Shown here piece after piece: positions 33,072 to 43,870 of a stretch of 64,000 nucleotides of DNA. Within the stretch, counting starts at the first letter, position 1; each line of letters starts with the position of its first letter. Under the pieces are notes generated by a model. It saw only the letters and a list, made by a program, of their open reading frames with translations. It had not been told where the DNA came from and made no database searches. Source of the stretch: Chloranthus sessilifolius (Eukaryota; Streptophyta; Magnoliopsida; Chloranthales; Chloranthaceae); contig CM037585.1 of assembly GCA_021018995.1 (NCBI GenBank), positions 70,496,646-70,560,645 on the forward strand, given 5' to 3'. Both the position numbers and the translations under genes were made by a program.

Positions 33072-33810
33072 TCATTGGTTCATCTTGGACGTACCCTCAA
33101 GGAAAGTTAGTGTCTCAAGGAAGTTCTTGATATCTGAGAACCAAGGTGGCTCATCATCAGGCTTTGTACGTTCCTCAATCTGGAGGCAGAAAGTTGGCTC
33201 ATTACTTTGCTCGATCATGATCGGCTTCATCTCAGCATCATACGAGATTTCTATCATCGATGCCAACATTGCTAGTGCATTGAGAAAGCGATTCCTTATC
33301 AGGGGAACATATGAGAATGTCACTTCTTGGAAGCAAGCTATCAAATCCTCGAGGTGCTCATGGTAGGGGATCAGTTTCTCATCTTTCATCTTCTAGTCAC
33401 CATTTGTCTAGCATATGATTAACTGCGAATCACCAAACACTCATAGGTAATTTATATTTAGGCCAAGATTCGCCTATAAACTAGCGGCACAAGCTTCTTA
33501 CTCAGCCATGTTGTTAGTGCAAGGGAAATTAAGATTGACAGAGACGGGTACGTGGGATCCTTTTGGCAAAATCAGAATGGCGCCAACTCCCTGACCCTCA
33601 GGATTTGTTGCCCCGTCAAAGTGCATTACCCAAGATTCTTCTGCTTCTTCTGTATCGTCTTTCGTCATGAGCAGGATGTCCTCATCGGGGAACTTAGTTC
33701 TCAAAGGCTCATAATGTGGCAAAGGATTGTCGGCAAGATGATTGGCTAGTGCTTGCCCCTTGATCGACTTCTGAGTGATGTATGTGATGTCAAACTTAGA
33801 CAATAAAAGC
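33072..33810 (-). pseudogene. Second (archaeal-type) RNase H of the Tat element, broken
   Basis: Tat elements have an extra RNase H after the ordinary one. On the minus strand 33803-33498 reads FDITYITQKSIKGQALANHL (a tether conserved in Tat), then the domain start WVMHFDGATNPEGQGVGAIL with the catalytic Asp, and NFPCTNNMAE with the Glu, followed at once by a stop. The remaining part, 33389-33072, contains LIPYHEHLEDLIACFQEV and the linker to integrase with FLNALAMLASM, where an Asp usual in FIADALATMASM is replaced by Asn. Presence of this domain is the main support for the Tat lineage call. Confidence 0.82.
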
Positions 33811-34876
33811 TACCATCGTGCGGTTCATCCAATAAGAGCCGACATCTCGAAAAGGAACTTAAACGGGTCCATTCAGGCAAAAAGTAGAATAGCTTGGGAT
33901 AGTAAGTAATGGCAAAGCCTCTGAGTAGCCCATTAAAGAGCCAGGCATGCTTTCTCCAAATGAGAATAGCACGTCTCATAATCAGTAAACTTCTTGCTCA
34001 TGTAGTAGATTGCCTACTCTCTTCTTCCCATCTCGTCATGCTGCACTAAGACACATCTCATCAAAACTTTTATCGTGGAGAGATACATCAAGAGTGGTCT
34101 CCCTGGCTCGGGTGGTACTAACACAGGTGGGTTAAGGAGGTAGCTTTTGATTTTATCAAACGCTACCTGACAATCATCGTTCCATTCAATGGGCGAGTTC
34201 TTCCTTAGTACTTTAAAGATTGGTGTGCAGATAGGCGTTAGTAGTGCAATGAATCGACTGATATATTATATTCTACCCAAAAACCCCCTAACTTCTTTCT
34301 CAGTAGATGGTAGTGGCATTTCGGTGATAGCTTTAACTTTGACTGGGTCGACCTCGATCCCTCTCCAGCAAACGATAAATCCCAACAGTTTTCCAGACAT
34401 AGCACCAAATGTGCACTTCTGTGGGTTCAGATGTAACCTATACTTTCTCAACCTATCAAATAGCTTCTGAAGGTTTACCAGATGATCATTTCGCTCTGGT
34501 GACTTGGCTATCATATCATTAAAATACACCTCAATTTCTCGGTGCGTCATGCCATGAAACAGCGTGATCATAGCTCTCTGGTATGTAGCACCGGCATTCT
34601 TTAGCCGAAACGACATGACTCTGTAGCAAAAGGTTCCCCAAGGAGTGATGAACGCAGTCTTCTCTCGATTTACCTTTGCCATCTTTATCTGGTTATACCC
34701 GGAGAATCCGTCCATAAAAGAAAGCATCCCGTGCCTAGCAGTGTTATCAACCAAGATGTCAATTTGTTGCAATAAGAAATCATCCTTTGGGCACTCGCCA
34801 TGTTCAAACTGCCGAAATCGATACACATGCAGAATTTTCCATCCTTCTTCGGCACAGGCATGATATTGGCTAGCAA
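33811..34876 (-). pseudogene. Tat reverse transcriptase and first RNase H, broken
   Basis: The RT part on the minus strand, 34876-34266, contains DGKFCMCIDFGSLN and, after a frameshift near 34800, CPKDDFLLQQIDILVDNTA, FMDGFSGYNQIKM, FITPWGTFCYRVMSFRL and VYFNDMIAKS, ending with EKEVRGFLGRI. The catalytic Asp pair YxDD reads F-N-D here, so the first Asp is Asn and the enzyme would be inactive. The first RNase H (about 34260-33811) is only recognisable in scattered pieces because of several stops. It lies between the G-patch-like segment and the second RNase H. Confidence 0.82.
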
Positions 34877-36165
34877 CTATGGGTATTTGGATACCATGAG
34901 AAACCCTATGTCATACTACTTGATAACCTCATCCTTGACTTTCAACATCCACTTGGGTCGAAGAGCTTCTGCTTAATCGGCTTCATATCAGGGTAGAGAG
35001 GCAACTCATGCTTGACCAAATCGATGTCCAGACCAGGCATGTCCTCGTATGACCAGGCAAAAATGTCTTCGTATGATCGAAGGAAATCAATCATGCTTTT
35101 TCTTTCTTTGGGAGACAGCGATGTTTCGATTTTGGTAATTCGGGGAATCTACTCAGTCCTTAGATTAACGTCCTCAATTTCTTTGACAATGGGGGTAGTA
35201 CGGCCATGCTCAAATTCGGCAAATCGGTCAAGGAGCACATTGGGGAGCTCCTCCAAATGGATATCCTCATCCAGACTCATAACTCCTACCTCTTCTTATA
35301 TTTCTATAGGAAAGGGGTTGATTTTATGTGGGACAGGTATTTCAATTAAGGCATCTATTTGTGACATTTTATTTGGAATTTTAAACGACAATACTTTTGG
35401 ATTTTTTTATTTTTTCAATATTTTTGGGATTTTTATTTTCTTCAGAGATGGACCCTTGGCACCACGAGTTTGTGCACATACAAGGTATTACCTCCCAAGG
35501 GCTTATCTCACTTTTTATAGGTAGTTTTTTTTTCAGAAATGGGTGTCGAATGTTAGGCCACTCCCCGCTTCCAGGGTTTGGGGCAAAGATGCTCAGTTGC
35601 GTACCTGGGAGGCCACTCCTTTACCTATTTGGATGGAGGGTGCTGACTAATACGGCTCTTCAGAGTCAGCCTCCATCATGTTTATCCCCATCTTGTCTGA
35701 TATGATATCCTCAAACGTTAACATAATTTTATGGTGATTCACCACAAGGGGAGTTTGTTTAGGTACAGGTCATTGCTCCTCAAAGAGGGATAGCGCGACC
35801 AAGTCTATCTCCAAGCTGGGAAGGGTGATGTGGGGATTGGTGGGGTGAAACAGTGTCGTGGGCTTGTGTGGGGTTAATCGGGTTATCCCATTGCGGTCAA
35901 TCTTTACAACCCCGACACTCACGAATGAATTCCTGATGTGAGGCCTAGGACGGGGTCTTTCCTCTATGTGCATCCCCCTAGCTCTCGTAGCTGTCACCGC
36001 ACGGGCTTTCTCGTTAGCCTCCCGCACTTCTTCTTCCATGGGCTTGTAACCTAGCCCAAATCTGACTTTTTAACCACCCTTAGCCGTGACGGGCTCTTTT
36101 CTGCCTTGCAGTCTGGGCCCCATCCCCCTTCCTTTTTTATAGCCCCACTTTTGGATCATGGCCAC
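34877..36165 (-). pseudogene. Tat pol N-terminal part with G-patch-like segment, broken
   Basis: Minus strand. From 36160 the sequence reads MIQKWGYKKGRGMGPRLQG, the glycine-rich motif that follows protease in Tat elements and resembles a G-patch. A stop and the conserved FGLGYKPMEEEVREANEK follow, to 35770. 35769-34877 continues towards RT but is broken by many stops; only short stretches before the RT fingers can be recognised. The upstream half of this frame is separated by the solo LTR inserted at 36166. Open plus-strand frames here are shadows. Confidence 0.6.
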
Positions 36166-36439
36166 TGTTAAGTGGTGGAAAATGCTACTTTTCATCATTT
36201 AACCTGACCATTGATAGACTTGTGAGCACACTAATAAGCCTCTGTCAAGTGCATTTTGTAGACAATAATAAAAGAGGACACTAATGTAGAAGACCACTCA
36301 AGAATGCCCAAAAAGGGGCTATCTCTCAGAACAGGATAAACCCAGTAACAGCACACCAGAGGGTAGCACATCACTAGACCATTGGAGCGCATGGCTACAG
36401 CAGGGCAAGGTGACGGAAATGAAAACAGGCTAAAAACAT

Positions 36440-36890
36440 CCTATCGATTGGTCACCTGAAGACTTTGATAAGAGTTGAAAGCAAAGAAAGGAAGAATTCA
36501 TGCAGTTGAAGAGGTTTCGATAGGATCTGAAGGTAGAAGAAGGATGGATTCGTGTGAATTGAGGAGTTCGATAGGATCCAAGAACCTATCGAGCAGCTGA
36601 AAGGAAGGAAGAAACCATCCTATCGAAAACATGCCTGAGGTGTCAAGAGAACATATCGAATGGTTTCCTGAACCTATCGAAATGATGGCATGCAGAGTGG
36701 AACCTGTTGAAATGGTTCTCCAACCTGTCGAAGAATCTCTCCAACTTGTCGAATACTCCAGGCCAAGGACTGAGAATGCTGAAACTCTAAGAGAAGGCTC
36801 ATCCTATCGAAACCTATAGAAGAGATCTGAGAACCTAGCAAAAGGACCAAAAAGTTCTATTTGAACATGTCAAAAGCTTCCTGAACCTAT
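36440..36890. repeat. Array of CCTATCGAA words in both orientations
   Basis: About a dozen copies of (A)CCTATCGAA or its reverse TTCGATAGG and variants (CCTGTCGAA, CCTGTTGAA), spaced 20-40 bases apart. The open frame 36631-36819 arises from this repetition and is not considered a gene. Confidence 0.65.
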
Positions 36891-37599
36891 CGAAATCATG
36901 TGCACAACTTCTCATAAATTCAGCTGTGCACACGTTGTGATTGGGTAACCTACTGCACGCAACCCGAGGCACTTGGTGACCCACACGACGCTTCTAGAAG
37001 ATGCTTTAGGAAATCCTAACCGACCCACGTGCTCTAACAGAACCCTAACAAACTCTGAGGACCTTCTAGAAGGGACTTTTGGAGGGAAAAATAGAGGAGA
37101 AAGCTATATATAGAGAACCCCAATTGCCATTGGGGGGGATCGAGATCTGAGTCAAATTCTGGAGATTAGCGCTTGTAGAGCACTTCTATTTTCCCTCCTT
37201 TAGCCCAACAATGGTTGGCTAATTTCCTCGGAGTAGCGGGGAGAGAGGTTAGATCTATAATTGGGTAAGGTTAAGATTGCTATTATGGGTTCCCAGCTGC
37301 ACAAACTACAGATCTGAGAGTATTTTCATTATAGAGTGATTTTTATTGCAATGTAAATGCTGATTTTAATACTTTAATTAGATCTAAAGTTCCTTTGGTT
37401 TTATTTGGTGATTGATCGGATTTGTGTAGAGGAGTCTGTAGATCAGCTCACCCACTTAAATGGTAGCCCTCTTGGATACCACCCGATCTCCCTGGATCTG
37501 ACACTCCTGTGATTCCTTGAGTCTGTGACCTAAGAATTGCAGCATCTGTAGTGGTTTTAATTGTTCTAATTGATGCTTTGGCTTTGGAGGAGATCCCTA

Positions 37600-37747
37600 G
37601 GATTGTCTGTGACCATTAAAGTGGACAGATCATAACCTTAAGATTAGTCCAAACTCAGGCTCCAATTGGATTCGTCTGCTAGAAATATATGGATTCGATA
37701 AAGTTCATAGGATGGTCTGTGACTATTAAAGTGGACAGATCATAGCC
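37600..37747 (+). repeat. Two copies of the conserved Athila-type LTR hairpin module (solo LTR)
   Basis: Copies at 37600-37637 and 37710-37747, 110 bases apart. Each reads TCTGTGACYATTAAAGTGG then ACAGATCATA. In LTR sense they match the modules of the 10226/22117 LTRs and lie 495-640 bases from the LTR 3' end. Confidence 0.7.
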
Positions 37748-38242
37748 TTAAGACCTGGTGGATCCTATGATTTGAAGTGGAGCTTTCTACCCTGCAGCTG
37801 TGCTTATAGCCAGTTGAGGGAAATGTGTACTCTGAACCTCTGTAGCATGATTAATTAAATCAGATTTCAGTGAAGACCAATCTCCAAGTTACTCTTCTCC
37901 ATTTTCTGTTTTCTTTACTCCTTTCCCCTGCAAGATCTAAGTTCCCAAACTCGATCCAAGCTAGTCTATGTTTAATTTTAGCTTAGTTTAAGTGACAATC
38001 CATTTTAAACCTCTCCCCTATCTTTTAGCTAACTTAGCAATAGTTAGGGTGCCAGATCTCATACAGATCTAGAGATTTATCACATTTTTAAACCAACCTC
38101 CCTGTGGACATTCTCTTACTCATCATTCTTTTAAAGCTTGCTACAACAGATCCTGATTACTTCCAGGTCTGCGTGAGTGTATTCTGCCTAGTTTTATTGA
38201 TAATTTTAGACCCTCATTTTAGGGAAGGCAAACACTCCAACA

Positions 38243-39103
38243 GCCAATGCTGCTACCATTCCACCTCCGGTTCTTCGAATGATGCCCTAGATGGGCTCCA
38301 AGAGTACTGTTGATACTTCATACTCGAAACTATGGAGGTCGACATCCTCAGCGGTGTGCGGTATATCTAGTATATTGGGTTTTTCAACGCTATTGGTGAC
38401 CTTTTTTTTCTCACTGTGCCCCTCACCGATGATTGTGATGATCTTATGCCCAGATACAAATTTGAGTTTTTGGTGCAATGTGGAGGGTATGGATCCAACC
38501 TCATGTAGCCACGGGCGCCCTAATAACAAATTAAAAGAGGATTTGATGTCCATCACTTGAAATAATATGGAGAAAGGTCATTGGCCTAATTAATAGCTCA
38601 AGATCAACTTCTCCCATTATCTCTCTTCGTGTGTTATCGAAACCTCTGGCGCTAGCTCTCGTGGGTCTTACCATGCAAGGATCTACCCTAATCTTGGTGG
38701 CGGTTCTCAGCGGGCATATGTTTAATGTAGACCCATTATCGATCAGAACCAAGGGGATAATCATATTTATGGACTCAACGGTTATATTCAAAGATTTTGA
38801 ATGACTGCATCCTTCCTCAGGTAAATCGGCATTAGAAAAAGAAATGGTATTTGGAGCCATCACTTCACCAATTATTTACCCGACTTCGTCCGGGCTAACC
38901 TGAAGTGACACATGCGTATTCTTTAACGCCCCCATTAAGGCATGGAAATAGAGTGGGGACGTTATTAATAAATCTAATACAGTAATATGGGCAAGCATTC
39001 TTCTCAGCAGAGTCTCTAGTATATGTTCTCGACTCATTTTCTCAAAGGGATTCATGGCACTATCTTTCTTTCCTTCGGGTTGGGCTTGTGCTACTGCCAA
39101 CAC
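38243..39103 (-). pseudogene. Tat aspartic protease region, broken
   Basis: Processes the Gag-Pol precursor. Minus strand from 39103: a Tat-specific pre-protease segment (FEKMSREHILETLLRRMLAH; ITVLDLLITSPLYFHALMGA). Then the protease core at 38863-38531: IPLVLIDNGSTLNICPLRT, where the active-site triad is D-N-G rather than the usual D-G/S/T-G. Then MDIKSSFNLLLGRPWLHEVG at 38556 and LHQKLKFVSGHK. Frames change near 38540 and 38870. After 38287 the frame runs into the solo LTR at 38242. Gag lies upstream on the same strand. Confidence 0.78.
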
Positions 39104-39195
39104 TTCTGGTTACTTTGAGATCTTCCCGAAACAGGTCACAAAGTCCACTACCCCTTCTCTATGGCTGCCGGTATTGATATATGTTTGTTCATAAC

Positions 39196-42100
39196 TCAAC
39201 GGGACCTGATGAGGGTCATAGGTTGGTCCCGAGATCTGAAAAAGTATAGCTGCTCGTATCTGAGACACTTGACTGCGGGCTTAGGAGGTGTGGGGAATAC
39301 TTGATTCACCTTGGTAATAGCTGGTTGAGTGGTACAATTGGTCCAAATTGGGGTGGTGAAGCTTGAGGGTGGTGGCACTGGGAAAAAGGGGTAAAAGTAG
39401 GCCATTGGTGGCTAACAGGTGCTAGCGGGGATCAGGGGTATGATGGGTTATCGGGTAATTGATTGGGGTGGTGGTGTATGGTTGGTATGCATTTATATGC
39501 ACATAATTGATAGGAGTAGGCGATGGAAAATATACCCTAAGATCTAAGGGTTCATCTCGTGGGGTTGGGCTGGGAAATAGTCTGATAAATTTAGGGGTTC
39601 CTTTCTTTTCCATTCCTTGGCAATGGCACCACATAACTTTCCCGATCATTGATGTAATCGGATGGTCAAACTCAAATTCCCACTCTTCTATAATCCTGAT
39701 GGTGGGTCTGAAACCTGCTCCTTTGGTAGGATGTGGGGCCAATGATACTTGATGGATGTTGGCATGCTGGTTTACTTGAGAAGGAGCTGGTGGAATGATT
39801 TTTCCAGCATTGATCATGTCTTGGATCGCGTGCTTCAATAGGAAGCAGCGATCAGTCGGGTGACCCGGACCCTGATGAAAATTGAAGTGGATATTCAGGT
39901 CATAGTTCTTTAGGATCTGGTGAGGAGGAGGTTGCAGTTGATGAATAGTGACTAATCCCTTTTCAACTAATAAAGGCAAAAGTACACTTAATGATTACCC
40001 CAAGGGTGTGAACACTTGATTATAACGAGCTCTCCTTTGCTCCTGAGTCATTTGCATTCCTTGACCGTTCCCTTCTCTCTGCATCTGCTCAGTTCTGGCT
40101 GGTGCTCGCTGGACCACTTGGAATTGGAATGGGGTCATATTATTATTTGACCTGGCATTGGCAATGTTTTGAACATTGCCCCGGTTCTCTTATCATTCCT
40201 TTGTTCTGAAAACCTTCTAACCCCACTAGCTCCACTTGGTATATTTTTGTTCAGGCGCCCCTCCCTGATGGCATCTTTAGAGTGATTGGCATTCCTCACC
40301 AGATCAACAAGACTGGACTGCTGCTAGTATACCAAAAAGTCTAAGATCACTGGTAAAGTATTCTTGGAAATCATTTCGATCTACTCATCGTCAGGTATCC
40401 GATTTCTGACCTAAGCTGCTAGTGCTCTCCACCGCCCTAGATAATCACTGAAGGTCTCATTTAGGTTCTTCTTTAACCAGGCCAAGTCAGACTTATGCGA
40501 TTTGATGTCAATGTTATAGGCATATTGTTCCTGGAACAAGTGCGTTAAGTCCTTCCATGTTTTCATCATAGATGGTTCCAAAGATGTGAACCATCTCAAG
40601 GCCGGACCTGTCAGACTTTTTTGAAAGACCTTTATCAGCAGTCTTTCGTCCCCTCTATATTGGCACATGTTCCCACAGTAGGACTTGAGGTGTGCAATAG
40701 GATTGCTAGTACCGTTATATTTTTCAAGCGCTGGCATCTTGAATTTGGGAGGTAAAGAGACCTCAGCAAACAAACATAAATCTGTGAAGTCTGTGGCATG
40801 GATTTCAGCACCACCCATTTTCATCAACTACTTTTGTATCTTATCCACCTGTTCTTTCAGCTGCTCTGACTCCTTACATATGGGGGCCGCTTTCTCGGCA
40901 GTTGGTTAGATTTAACTTTGTGCGACCAGGGGGTGGGAAATGATTGGGGGAGGGTTAAGGCTAGTCAATGCCCCAACATAGGCTCCATTGTTCCTAATAT
41001 CATCCTCTTCATACTGTTGGTCGACATAGTGTACAGTGAGGGTGGGATTCTCATGCTGGTGTTGCATGGGCAGGATGGGAATGACATGAGTGGTGGTTGG
41101 ATGAGTCCATTGGGGATGAGGGAAAGTTTGTTGGATGGTGGGATGTTTGGGTGGGGCCTGATGAGGCCATTGGGCATGGGGAAGAGCTTGAAACTGGCTC
41201 TGGGAGGTGGAGATATGGGTGTATTGGAGTTGATGCAAAGTATGGGTTTGAGCTGGGTATGAGGGTTGTGAGTGAGCAAAATTTTGGAGAAATTGTGAAG
41301 GGTATGGGTGTGAGGTTCCAAAGATTTTGCTGGGCTTGGGTTTGGGCCATGAAGCCTTGGGAGGGTTGGGCCAAAATGCCTTGGTCGTGATAGGTTTGGG
41401 CCATGGGCCATTGATGGGTTTAGGCCATGGGCCCTTGATGAGTTTGGACCATGGGCCCTTGGTGGGTCTGGCCCATGGGCCCTTGCAAGGTTTGACCCAA
41501 TGGACTTTGATGGGTCTGGGTCATGAGCCCTTGATGGGTTTGGGCCACGAGTCCTTGGTGGGTCTGGACCATGGGCCCTTGATAGGTATGGGTTGTGGGT
41601 ATTTGGGTCATGGGGCCTTGGGATATGTAGGGAATGGGGGTTTGGGCCATTGGGCCTTGGGATATATAGGTAGCAAGGGTTTGGGTAGTGTGGATGATGG
41701 GGGTTATGGGGGAATGAGGCATGGAGGCTTGCTAGGGTATGGGATGGATCCATAAATGTGTGGTGTGAATGAGAGGAGATGTGTTGGGAGACCTTTCATT
41801 TGTTATAGGTTTGAAACATCACCTCCATTATTGTCATGGAAGGGGGATCAAATGGAGATGGGCTATTTGATGGTTGGAGGGGTATGGATGGGCATGGGAA
41901 TAGGAAAAATTAGGCATGGCCCTGGTAAAATTGGGCATGGCCCAGGTGAGGAGTGGGATATATGGTGGATTAGGAAAATGAGGTGGGGCATCGGTGAATG
42001 GATTTGGTATGTATAGTGGAGATGTATGGGGCATGGAAGTGGATGATGGGAAAGGAAAATTAGCCATGGCTTGGGTAAATGGAGGGATCTATGGCGAATT

Positions 42101-42545
42101 GGATGTGGTATGGATTGATGTGGGTGGATTGGGTTGGGAGGATGAGAAATAGGGCATGTTGGTCAAGGTAGAGGATGGGTCTGGAATGGGTGTGGAAGGA
42201 GGTGAGATGGGTTGAAGATGGCCATGGATAAAGGTATGGCTTGGGAAAATGATGGGGAATGGGGAATCAGATTTTGGATATTTTGGAAAGTGGTGGAAGG
42301 GAAAATAGGGGCACCGAACGGGTCGGTTATGGTGAGGGGGGTGGAATTAAAGGCTTCTTCGGTATGAGAATGGGTTGGAGAATGTGGTGGGGATGAGTCG
42401 GGGTTGGCATAAGCCGGGTCCATAGCCCACGACATGTCTCGGTATCGGGTTGGGTACGGGTGCTTTGGATGGGGCCCGTAATCTTCCTCCTTCCCCTACG
42501 GGATGACGGAGGGTACGTTGATGCCGTTGTGCCGACACCAATCAA
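39196..42545 (-). pseudogene. gag: Tat gag, long proline-rich N-terminus, broken
   Basis: Structural precursor. Minus strand from 42545: 1.6 kb of Pro/Ser/His/Thr/Gln-rich low-complexity sequence in shifting frames (42435-42163, 42067-41834, 41722-41420, 41404-41051, 41238-40912). Then the gag core at 40827-40411: LPPKFKMPALEKYNGTSNP, LTGPALRWFTSLEP and LTHLFQEQYAYN. After a damaged stretch follows 39979-39422 with a Tat-type FHQGPGHPTDRCFLLKHAIQ (in place of a canonical zinc knuckle) and 39405-39196 rich in Pro. Stops and frameshifts separate every part. The proline-rich part includes a 24-bp minisatellite. A canonical CCHC finger is not seen. Confidence 0.75.
41395..41660 (-). repeat. 24-bp coding minisatellite in Tat gag
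   Basis: About eight direct copies of a 24-bp unit with the core CCATGGGCCCTTGATGGG (plus strand). Because 24 is a multiple of three, every frame stays open; the likely gag frame repeats the octapeptide QTHQGPMV with variants. Confidence 0.75.
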
Positions 42546-42953
42546 GACTCTATTTTTAAATTATATATATATATATTTTTTTTTGGATTTTTACAAGTGA
42601 AAAAGGAATGAGGGTTCCGAGGCCTTATTGAATTCCCTTTTCTAGTGGCTTTTGTACCCTAAATAGGTCCTGCGGCAATGGCTCCGAAGTGCTTCGAAAG
42701 AATCAAAGGGAAACCCCTTGATCTATGAAGGCACGAACACCAATACAAACAACCCAATCCCCCGAAACTAATAAAAAAGAAGTCACCTTCTTTTGACTGG
42801 CGAGGGCATATTGGGTGTCGAAAATAGTGGGGCCTAAATAGAGGCACTAAATGCACTGATCGGGGAATTCGAGATGTGAAAATAGGCCATAGATCCGAAC
42901 TGAGCTGCTCAGGACTATAGTGGCGCCAGAGCAAAAAAATCCAGGTTTAAAGT

Positions 42954-43023
42954 TGGCGCAACTAATAGTTGCGCCAGTGCAGTTCTAGGGCATTTTACAT
43001 TGGTGCAACTAATACTTGAGCCA
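42954..43023. repeat. Two TGGCGCAACTA dyads in the Tat leader
   Basis: 42954-42976 is a perfect dyad (11-base half-sites around one central base). 43001-43023 has several mismatches. The spacing is 47 bases, close to the 48 bases seen at 28857 and 28905. A half-site like GTGGCGCCAGAGC precedes them at 42919. Confidence 0.8.
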
Positions 43024-43530
43024 GAGCAAAATGGATCTCCAGTTTTGATGATAGCAGCAACCTCAGTTTGGGATGGGTCTCCAAACTGGCTTTCTCTGGA
43101 AGTTGGGCTTTCGAGGATTGACTGATTTAATGATATCGCTCTCTTTCTCACCGAACCTAAGGGTTTAAGGCCAAATTGGGTTCACTACCACTCACTTTTT
43201 CTCGGGTTTTAAGCTTGGAATGATAAGGTTACCCACCCGATATACCTCAAGTGCAAGCACTTTTCTTAGGTACTAGTTGGGCTGGGACTTTTCTGAATCA
43301 TCACCACTAGGGGCTGCCGCCGTACTAAGACCCGGGTAGTTGTATGTGTGCCTAAATAACCCCACCCTTTAAAAATCTACCCCACAAAAAATAATTTAAA
43401 TCCCCGTTGTTGGTTCAATGTTATTTTTAACTTTTATAGAAATTTTCTTAAGTTCAAAGACCGGGGGTGATAATCCCGTGCCGCCTCTATGGGCTGGCGT
43501 TCACTGTTGGAATATGATTGCGGAATTAAA

Positions 43531-43740
43531 AACGCAAGTAGGCCTGCCAAACGGCTAGGGAACTTTAAATGACGGAAATGTAAAGAAAGTAATTGACAAT
43601 ACATAAGTAGACCTGTCGATTGGCTAAGGTACTTAAAATGACGGAATCGTAAAGAAAATTAAAGACTGTGCACAAGTAGGCTCGCCGATCGGCCAAGGCT
43701 CGTAAATGACGTAAAAGTAGGGGTAAGTAAAATGACGTAA
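43531..43740 (-). repeat. Three tandem 70-bp repeats next to the PBS
   Basis: Copies start at 43531, 43601 and 43671. Each has AAGTAGRCCTG, then GGCTARGG, then AAATGACGGAA. The exact 70-base periodicity of the starts shows tandem duplication in the leader. Confidence 0.75.
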
Positions 43741-43850
43741 TCGGAGGGGTGAGTAAAAAAATAGTAAAAAATAAAATGAAAAACAATAATAAAAGATTAG
43801 CAAAATTAAAAATAAGTAGGCCAAGTTCAAGGGGAAGCGCCACTAGTTAC

Positions 43851-43868
43851 TCCCCAGCAGAGTCGCCA
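43851..43868 (-). other. Primer-binding site of the Tat element, tRNA-Arg type
   Basis: On the minus strand TGGCGACTCTGCTGGGGA. Ogre/Tat elements use a PBS of the form TGGCGACTCCGCTGGGGA complementary to tRNA-Arg. It lies two bases after the LTR end at 43871. Confidence 0.85.
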
Positions 43869-43870
43869 TC

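Larger units (their letters stand above)
36166..38242 (+). repeat. Solo LTR, Athila-like, about 2.08 kb
   Basis: Starts TGTTAAGTGG and ends ACTCCAACA. The flanks GCCAC (36161-36165) and GCCAA (38243-38247) are a near-perfect 5-bp TSD. The Tat reading frame resumes on either side (ending near 36160, resuming near 38245). There is no internal coding region, so it is a solo LTR made by LTR-LTR recombination. It shares the conserved hairpin module (37600, 37710) with the Athila LTRs elsewhere and has an Athila-like U3 start (TACTTTTCA then TTTAACCT). It holds an array of CCTATCGAA-type words (36440-36890) and a TATA-like CTATATATAGAG at 37092. Confidence 0.8.
42546..43850 (-). other. Leader between PBS and gag of the Tat element
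   Basis: No gene. It holds an AT repeat (42562-42580), two TGGCGCAACTA dyads (42954-42976, perfect; 43001-43023, degenerate) and a 3 x 70-bp tandem repeat close to the PBS. Small open frames here (for example 42659-42934) are considered chance. Confidence 0.6.

Noticed and set aside
35012-35705. Plus-strand open frames of 170 and 102 codons opposite Tat pol
   Set aside because: They are antisense to the Tat pol frame, have no recognisable motif, and overlap each other in different frames.
36631-36819. 62-codon plus-strand open frame with EPIEM/EPVEM repeats
   Set aside because: Arises from the CCTATCGAA word array in a solo LTR; no start context or similarity.
40965-41753. 262-codon minus-strand open frame with repeated HGPNPS-type units
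   Set aside because: It overlaps the better gag frame with QTHQGPMV repeats; the 24-bp minisatellite keeps several frames open. It is treated as a shadow within the gag pseudogene.
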